A DNA stretch of 5,406 nt from an uncultured bacterium (GTDB taxonomy: Bacteria; Hydrogenedentota; Hydrogenedentia; Hydrogenedentales; SLHB01): NCBI GenBank assembly GCA_937928585.1, contig CALEZK010000069.1, positions 1 to 5,406 of the forward strand, in the 5' to 3' direction. Below, in pieces: positions 1-5,406 of this stretch. Every line of letters starts with the position of its first letter. Position 1 is the first letter of the stretch. The notes beneath the pieces are model-generated. The model was given only the letters and a program-made list of their open reading frames with translations. It ran no database searches and had not been told where the DNA came from. The translations under genes and the position numbers were made by a program.

Positions 1-932
1 AGGAAGAAGTGGAAGATGATCAGCAATACCGCGATCACTTCCACGCCGCCGCGCTGACGATGCAGATACCACGGAATTTCTTCAGGCAAGTTGCCGGAAT
101 ACGTGATCAGGAATTGCGAAAAGGAAATATATGACCACAAGACGACGAAGCCGCAGCTCAAGCTGCCCAAGTGGTGGAAATAGTCAGTCTTCACAACATC
201 CGCGTGCGGTTTCGTGTCCGCCAGCTTGTTCAGCAGTATGATTGAAAACGCAAGTGTGGCAAGGCCCTGGCCGACAATGAACAGCGGTCCGTAAATCGTC
301 GAGAACCACTCGGGTTCAAGCGACATTGCCCAGTCGCAAGCCGCAAACGTCATGAATACGACGTACGCTACAAGGCCAAAGGACGAATACGTCCGCATCT
401 TCAATGTAATGCGCTGATCGCCGGTTTGGTCCTGTCTGCGTGACATTCCCGTAAGGCGGACCATCAGGAAGAGAAATACAGCAAAGTAAATGGCTGCGCG
501 TGCCATGAAGAACGTCGTGTCGTACCAGGAGACATTCAGGACAGGTACAACGAGTCCCGCTGCCTTGGATTTTACGAAGTCTATTTCACCGTCGATACGC
601 GCGGGCGTCCACGGGTAGAGATAGTTCATGCCGAACAATAGAATCGGGATGATCAAAACCACGCCCAGCCAGAGGTTGCGCGCGCCAGCCTCCACAACGC
701 GCTGAATCATGAAACCCCAGCGTCCGGCGACGACATGGTGCAGCATCAACGCCGACAAACAACCAAGAGACAAACCGTTCCAAAAAAGGAACGCATATAG
801 ATACGCTTGAAAAAACGTCTCGCGGGAGGTGACCAGCCCGATGGCGAGCAGTACGCCACCGGCGATGGCCGCTATCGCGGCATTACGCTTTAGCGCGCCG
901 AGGCGCGGATTATTCTCAGTGTGCTGCTGCAT
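1..932 (-). CDS. actF: ACIII membrane subunit ActF, N-terminal 310 codons (3' end outside window)
   Basis: Quinol:cytochrome c oxidoreductase integral-membrane subunit of Alternative Complex III. I translated the minus strand by hand: the frame runs without a stop from an ATG at 930-932 to the window edge, giving MQQHTENNPRLGALKRNAAI and onward. Hydrophobic segments lie at about residues 18-34, 43-64, 86-104, 139-158, 183-205, 214-234, 252-276 and 297-310 (the last is cut off), so eight of the ten helices usual in the family are visible. Recognisable stretches include LFGMNYLYPWTPARIDGE (about 99-116), CDWAMSLEPEW (about 199-209) and NLPEEIPWYLHRQRGG (about 281-296). ActF is a paralogue of ActC in the NrfD-like fold and is thought to lack a quinol site; it may take part in proton translocation (family knowledge). 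The start overlaps the actE end by 17 bp and has a good Shine-Dalgarno site. It is truncated only by the window edge. Confidence 0.9.
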   Translation of the reverse strand, partial: MQQHTENNPRLGALKRNAAIAAIAGGVLLAIGLVTSRETFFQAYLYAFLFWNGLSLGCLSALMLHHVVAGRWGFMIQRVVEAGARNLWLGVVLIIPILLFGMNYLYPWTPARIDGEIDFVKSKAAGLVVPVLNVSWYDTTFFMARAAIYFAVFLFLMVRLTGMSRRQDQTGDQRITLKMRTYSSFGLVAYVVFMTFAACDWAMSLEPEWFSTIYGPLFIVGQGLATLAFSIILLNKLADTKPHADVVKTDYFHHLGSLSCGFVVLWSYISFSQFLITYSGNLPEEIPWYLHRQRGGVEVIAVLLIIFHFF

Positions 933-1578
933 GGCTTCCTTCTTCACTCGACTGCGCCGGGGCCGCGTCCGGTGCGAGAAGCTGTTGCTTTTCCGCCTCG
1001 GGCACGTCGTCAAGCGACGCATTTTGACTTAGCTGCAGAACGCGAATGTACGCCGCAATTTTCCAGCGATCCTCCACCGATACGCGGGAGGCGTAGCTGT
1101 ACATCACGCCAAATCCATTCGTCATGACATCGAAGAAATAACCGGGCGCGGATTCCCGCAGGCGAGCCTGATGAAAATTGCCCGCTTGCTTCATTTCACG
1201 CTGCACGATCATGCCTTTGCCATCGCCCGCCTGACTGTGGCAAGGCGCGCAAAAGATATTGAAACGATCGCGGCCCCGTTCCAGGTCCGCCGCTGTTATC
1301 TCGAACGGAAACGACGTCGCGTATTCCCCATTGATCTTGCCCGTGTACAGGTGCTCGTCCGTTCGGGCCTCGCCGTACGGAACAGTACCTTCCACAAAAA
1401 GCAGATGACCGTTGCTGAACGGCGTTACGGCCGGCATCTGCTCCAGCGGCTTGATGCGGCTGCCGTTCCACATGCCCTGATGGCAACCGGCCGCGAGCGT
1501 GGAGAATGCCAATCCCAGCGCAGCGGTCTTCAACGTCCGCTTTGCGGCATGCGATATGTTTTTTGAAGTGAGAAACAT
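916..1578 (-). CDS. actE: ACIII monoheme cytochrome c lipoprotein ActE
   Basis: A 220-residue periplasmic class-I-type cytochrome c, a subunit of Alternative Complex III that carries electrons from the complex toward the terminal acceptor. It has a basic n-region (KNISHAAKR), a hydrophobic core and a lipoprotein cleavage site at STLAAGC with Cys32 as the predicted lipidated residue. A mature linker follows, then the heme motif CAPCH at residues 110-114 (FNIFCAPCHSQAGDGKG). Met159 in NGFGVMYSYASRV is the likely distal axial ligand. The helix DRWKIAAYIRVLQLSQ (170-185) is the usual C-terminal cytochrome c helix. The last 30 or so residues are low-complexity Ala/Glu/Gln/His. I chose the ATG at 1576-1578 because it puts the signal peptide at the N-terminus and has GGAAA upstream; a start at 1686 would add 36 residues that overlap actD and would bury the signal. 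It lies 16 bp after actD and overlaps actF by 17 bp. Confidence 0.93.
   Translation of the reverse strand: MFLTSKNISHAAKRTLKTAALGLAFSTLAAGCHQGMWNGSRIKPLEQMPAVTPFSNGHLLFVEGTVPYGEARTDEHLYTGKINGEYATSFPFEITAADLERGRDRFNIFCAPCHSQAGDGKGMIVQREMKQAGNFHQARLRESAPGYFFDVMTNGFGVMYSYASRVSVEDRWKIAAYIRVLQLSQNASLDDVPEAEKQQLLAPDAAPAQSSEEGSHAAAH
935..942 (-). promoter_or_regulatory. Ribosome binding site of actF
   Basis: On the minus strand the bases before the actF ATG read GAAGGAAGCC, a purine-rich Shine-Dalgarno with AAGGA ending 4 bases before the start codon. It lies entirely inside the last codons of actE, so actF is probably translated in step with actE. Confidence 0.75.
1237..1251 (-). other. Covalent heme c attachment site in ActE (CAPCH)
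   Basis: Codons 110-114 of ActE encode Cys-Ala-Pro-Cys-His, the CxxCH motif that binds heme c by two thioether bonds, with His114 as proximal ligand. It is the only CxxCH in ActE. None occurs in the ActB, ActC, ActD or ActF portions seen here, so the remaining hemes of the complex would have to come from ActA outside the window. Confidence 0.95.
1483..1578 (-). other. Lipoprotein signal peptide of ActE
   Basis: Codons 1-32 of ActE encode a positively charged n-region, a hydrophobic stretch (about residues 19-30) and a lipobox-like end, L28-A29-A30-G31-C32. The residue at -3 is Ala where Leu is most common, but Leu28 is adjacent and the site fits the relaxed signal-peptidase II pattern. ACIII ActE proteins are known to be lipid-anchored, which agrees with this reading. 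Confidence 0.8.
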
Positions 1579-1583
1579 TTCGA

Positions 1584-1588
1584 TTTCC
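1584..1588 (-). promoter_or_regulatory. Ribosome binding site of actE
   Basis: GGAAA on the minus strand ends 5 bases before the actE ATG, within the 16-bp gap after the actD stop. It is a moderate match to the anti-Shine-Dalgarno. It supports the start at 1576-1578 over the upstream in-frame ATGs located inside actD. Confidence 0.6.
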
Positions 1589-1594
1589 GAATCG

Positions 1595-2149
1595 TTAGGG
1601 CTCAACCACGCAAACGTTCTTCGCGCCGAGCCCTTCCAGGAACTTGCGCGTCTCATCGGCATCGTAGCGGTCATCGCTGCTCTCAACCGTCAGGAAGAAT
1701 CCATCGCGACCAACACGTTCCGTAAACTCTTTCACATTGAACACCGGGTGATAGGGCATCGGCAGTCCATTCATCGCGAACATGCCAAACACCGCCGAGA
1801 ATGCCGCAAAGAGAATGCCGCACTCGAAAGTGATTGGGATGAACATCGGCCAGCTCATTTCCGGGCGACCGCCAATCATGTATGGATAGTGATACGCCAT
1901 GCTTACGGCCTGCAGCAGGAAACCCGTGCTCGCGCCGGTAAGGCCGCATATCAATACCATGAGCGACACGCGGTTGCTAGGAAAACCGACCGCTTCGTCC
2001 AACCCGTGCACGGGGAACGGGCTGTACGCCTCGATCTTCCGGTAACCGGCATCGTACGTCTTTTGTGCAGCGTCGACAATCGACTCCGGCGAATCGAACT
2101 CCGCCATGAGGCCGAACGGTTTTTCAGGTGTGTCGTGATCCGAATGCAT
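1595..2149 (-). CDS. actD: ACIII membrane subunit ActD (DUF3341 family)
   Basis: A 184-residue small membrane subunit of Alternative Complex III. The N-terminal cytoplasmic-type domain carries the family hallmark FGLMAEFDSPESIVDAA followed by DAGYRKIEAYSPFPVHGLDE (about residues 12-52). Two transmembrane helices follow, at about 60-84 (VSLMVLICGLTGASTGFLLQ) and 101-126 (PMFIPITFECGILFAAFSAV). A C-terminal domain of alpha/beta character (about 135-184) ends with FFLTVESSDDRYD and FLEGLGAKNVCVVEP. ActD carries no cofactor in the family; it packs against ActC/ActF, and its exact role is not established. Its start lies 4 bp after the actC stop codon, with AGG overlapping that stop, so translation probably depends on actC. 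Length and motifs are normal for the family and nothing is missing. Confidence 0.93.
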   Translation of the reverse strand: MHSDHDTPEKPFGLMAEFDSPESIVDAAQKTYDAGYRKIEAYSPFPVHGLDEAVGFPSNRVSLMVLICGLTGASTGFLLQAVSMAYHYPYMIGGRPEMSWPMFIPITFECGILFAAFSAVFGMFAMNGLPMPYHPVFNVKEFTERVGRDGFFLTVESSDDRYDADETRKFLEGLGAKNVCVVEP

Positions 2150-2152
2150 GGT

Positions 2153-2155
2153 CCT
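2153..2155 (-). promoter_or_regulatory. Weak ribosome binding site of actD overlapping the actC stop
   Basis: The junction reads TAGGACCATG on the minus strand. The AG of the actC stop codon forms part of an AGGA that ends only 2 bases before the actD ATG, closer than usual. A second AAGG lies 16 to 13 bases upstream, in the last actC codons. The arrangement suggests that ribosomes finishing actC reinitiate on actD. Confidence 0.45.
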
Positions 2156-3525
2156 AATGTGCCTTGCCGTGGTGCTTCTGCTTATCCAGAAGCATTTTCA
2201 GTTCGAACGAAGAAATCATCGGTACGAATCGGACGAACAACAGGAAAAGGAACAGGAATAGACCCATCGTCCCCAGGAATGTCGCCTGGTCCCACAGCGA
2301 TCCGTGGTAATTGCCCCACGAGGACGGCAGGTAGTCGCGCGCCAGGCTCGTCACGACGATTACGTAACGCTCGAGCCACATGCCGATGCTTACAACAATT
2401 GATATTGCGAACAGCGCATAGGTATTCCGGCGAATCGCGGAGAACCAAAGCAACTGCGGGCAAAGTCCGTTGCACAGAATCAGTGCCCAATAGGACCAGC
2501 CATAGTATCCAAATGTGCGGTGGGCCATCATCGCGCGTTCCCACAAGCTGCCGCTATACCAGGCGAAAAACGCTTCCATCAAATAACCGTAGAAGACGAC
2601 CAGCCCCGTCACCAACATGACCTTTGCCATGTTGTCGATGTGCTTCATCGTAATCATGTCTTTGAGGTTGTAGAGGTGGCGAATCGGAATCGCAAGTATC
2701 AACACCATTGCGAAACCGGCATACACCGCGCCCGCTACGAAGTAGGGCGGGAATATCGTCGTGTGCCAGCCGGGAATGATGCCCACGGCGAAGTCGAACG
2801 ACACCACGCTATGCACCGACACGACCAGTGGCGTCGACAACCCCGCAAGAAGCAGATAGGACGTCTCGTAACGCGACCAGTGTCGCGCCGAACCGCGCCA
2901 ACCGAGCGAGAAGATGGCAAACGCGTATTTCGCGAGCTTGTTCTTCGCGCGATCGCGCATGGCCGCAAGGTCGGGAACAAGACCGGTATACCAGAAGAGC
3001 AAGGATACCGACGCATACGTCGAAATCGCGAAAACGTCCCACACAAGCGGGCTGCGGAACTGCGGCCACAACGCCATCGAGTTGGGGTAGGGCATAATGA
3101 AGTAAGCCACCCACGGACGGCCCATGTGAATAAGCGGATACATGCCGGCGCAGACAACCGCAAACAAGGTCATTGCTTCCGCAAATCGATTGATAGAAGT
3201 TCGCCAATCCTGATGGAAAAGCAGGAGTATCGCGGAAATCAGCGTTCCGGCGTGGCCGATACCGATCCACCAAACAAAGTTGATGATGTCCCAGCCCCAG
3301 CCAACCGGAATCATGACGCCCCAAATGCCTACGCCCTTCGTAAACAGCAGACCCAAGGCGTAAAGCAGAAGCAAAACGCCGCATGATGAGATTGCGAACA
3401 GTACAAACCAAATCTTCGGGTGCGGCTTCGTGTCGACGATTTCCGCAATCTTATCCGTCAGAGAGGCATAGTCGTGCCCGTGTTCAAGCAGCGGGACCTT
3501 AGGCTCCAGGTCTCTTAATCTGACA

Positions 3526-3539
<14 letters not shown>
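2154..3539 (-). CDS. actC: ACIII quinol-oxidising membrane subunit ActC (NrfD/PsrC-like)
   Basis: A 461-residue integral membrane protein of the NrfD/PsrC superfamily and the likely quinol-oxidising subunit of Alternative Complex III. Ten hydrophobic helices can be placed at about residues 43-66, 84-108, 118-138, 166-186, 223-245, 263-287, 305-329, 347-367, 372-396 and 417-438. Diagnostic stretches are FVWWIGIGHAGTLISAILLL (88-107), LIHMGRPWVAYF (136-147), VHSVVSFDFAVGIIPGWHTT (242-261) and LERYVIVVTSLARDYLPSSW (389-408). His138 of the HMGRPW motif and Asp168 are my candidates for the quinol pocket, based on recalled ACIII structural work in which a His and an Asp about 30 residues apart are implicated. 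The N-terminal 42 residues are soluble. The ATG lies 14 bp inside the actB 3' end; the C-terminus is Lys/His-rich (KHHGKAH). Confidence 0.95.

Positions 3540-5406
<1,867 letters not shown>

Noticed and set aside
1579..1686. Upstream start for actE giving a 256-residue protein
   Set aside because: The extra 36 residues overlap the actD coding end, are Arg-rich with no family match, and would place the lipoprotein signal peptide internally. The ATG at 1576-1578 has its own GGAAA.
1499..2620. 373-codon open frame on the plus strand across actE, actD and actC
   Set aside because: It runs antisense to three genes with clear family motifs, is rich in Arg/His/Pro with no recognisable domain, and crosses gene boundaries. 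It is a by-product of codon bias on the opposite strand.
2520..3386. 288-codon open frame on the plus strand inside actC
   Set aside because: It is fully antisense to actC, its composition is the mirror of membrane-protein codons (Arg, His, Asn, Gln rich), and it has no motif or convincing ribosome site of its own.

Overview
The window is a single, tightly packed minus-strand gene run that encodes most of an Alternative Complex III (ACIII), the bacterial quinol:cytochrome c / electron-acceptor oxidoreductase that replaces the cytochrome bc1 complex in many lineages. Read in transcription order (high to low coordinates) it holds: the 3' two-thirds of actB (molybdopterin-domain/iron-sulfur protein, 5' end outside the window), complete actC (NrfD-type ten-helix membrane protein), complete actD (two-helix DUF3341 protein), complete actE (monoheme lipoprotein cytochrome c) and the first 310 codons of actF (second ten-helix-type membrane subunit, 3' end outside the window).

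The genes are almost contiguous. actB/actC overlap by 14 bp, actC and actD are separated by 4 bp, actD and actE by 16 bp, and actE/actF overlap by 17 bp. No gap is long enough to hold a promoter or terminator, so the five genes look like the middle of one operon with translational coupling. The pentaheme cytochrome gene actA would be expected just beyond the right-hand edge, and the end of actF, then possibly cytochrome c oxidase genes, beyond the left-hand edge.

How the parts work together (family knowledge): ActC is thought to oxidise menaquinol/ubiquinol at the outer membrane face. Electrons pass to the [3Fe-4S] and [4Fe-4S] clusters of ActB and to the hemes of ActA and ActE, then to a terminal oxidase or soluble carrier. 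ActD and ActF complete the membrane core. The sequence supports these roles: 15 cluster cysteines with one Thr substitution in ActB, a CAPCH heme site and lipoprotein signal in ActE, and an HMGRP motif in ActC that I do not find in ActF.

The organism is a diderm bacterium of moderate-to-high GC content. ACIII occurs in Planctomycetes, Acidobacteria, Verrucomicrobia, Gemmatimonadetes, Bacteroidetes, Deltaproteobacteria and others. The base composition argues against a typical low-GC flavobacterium, but the phylum cannot be fixed from this stretch. I found no mobile elements, RNA genes, CRISPR or repeats. The region is a well-formed example of a known system, not a new one.
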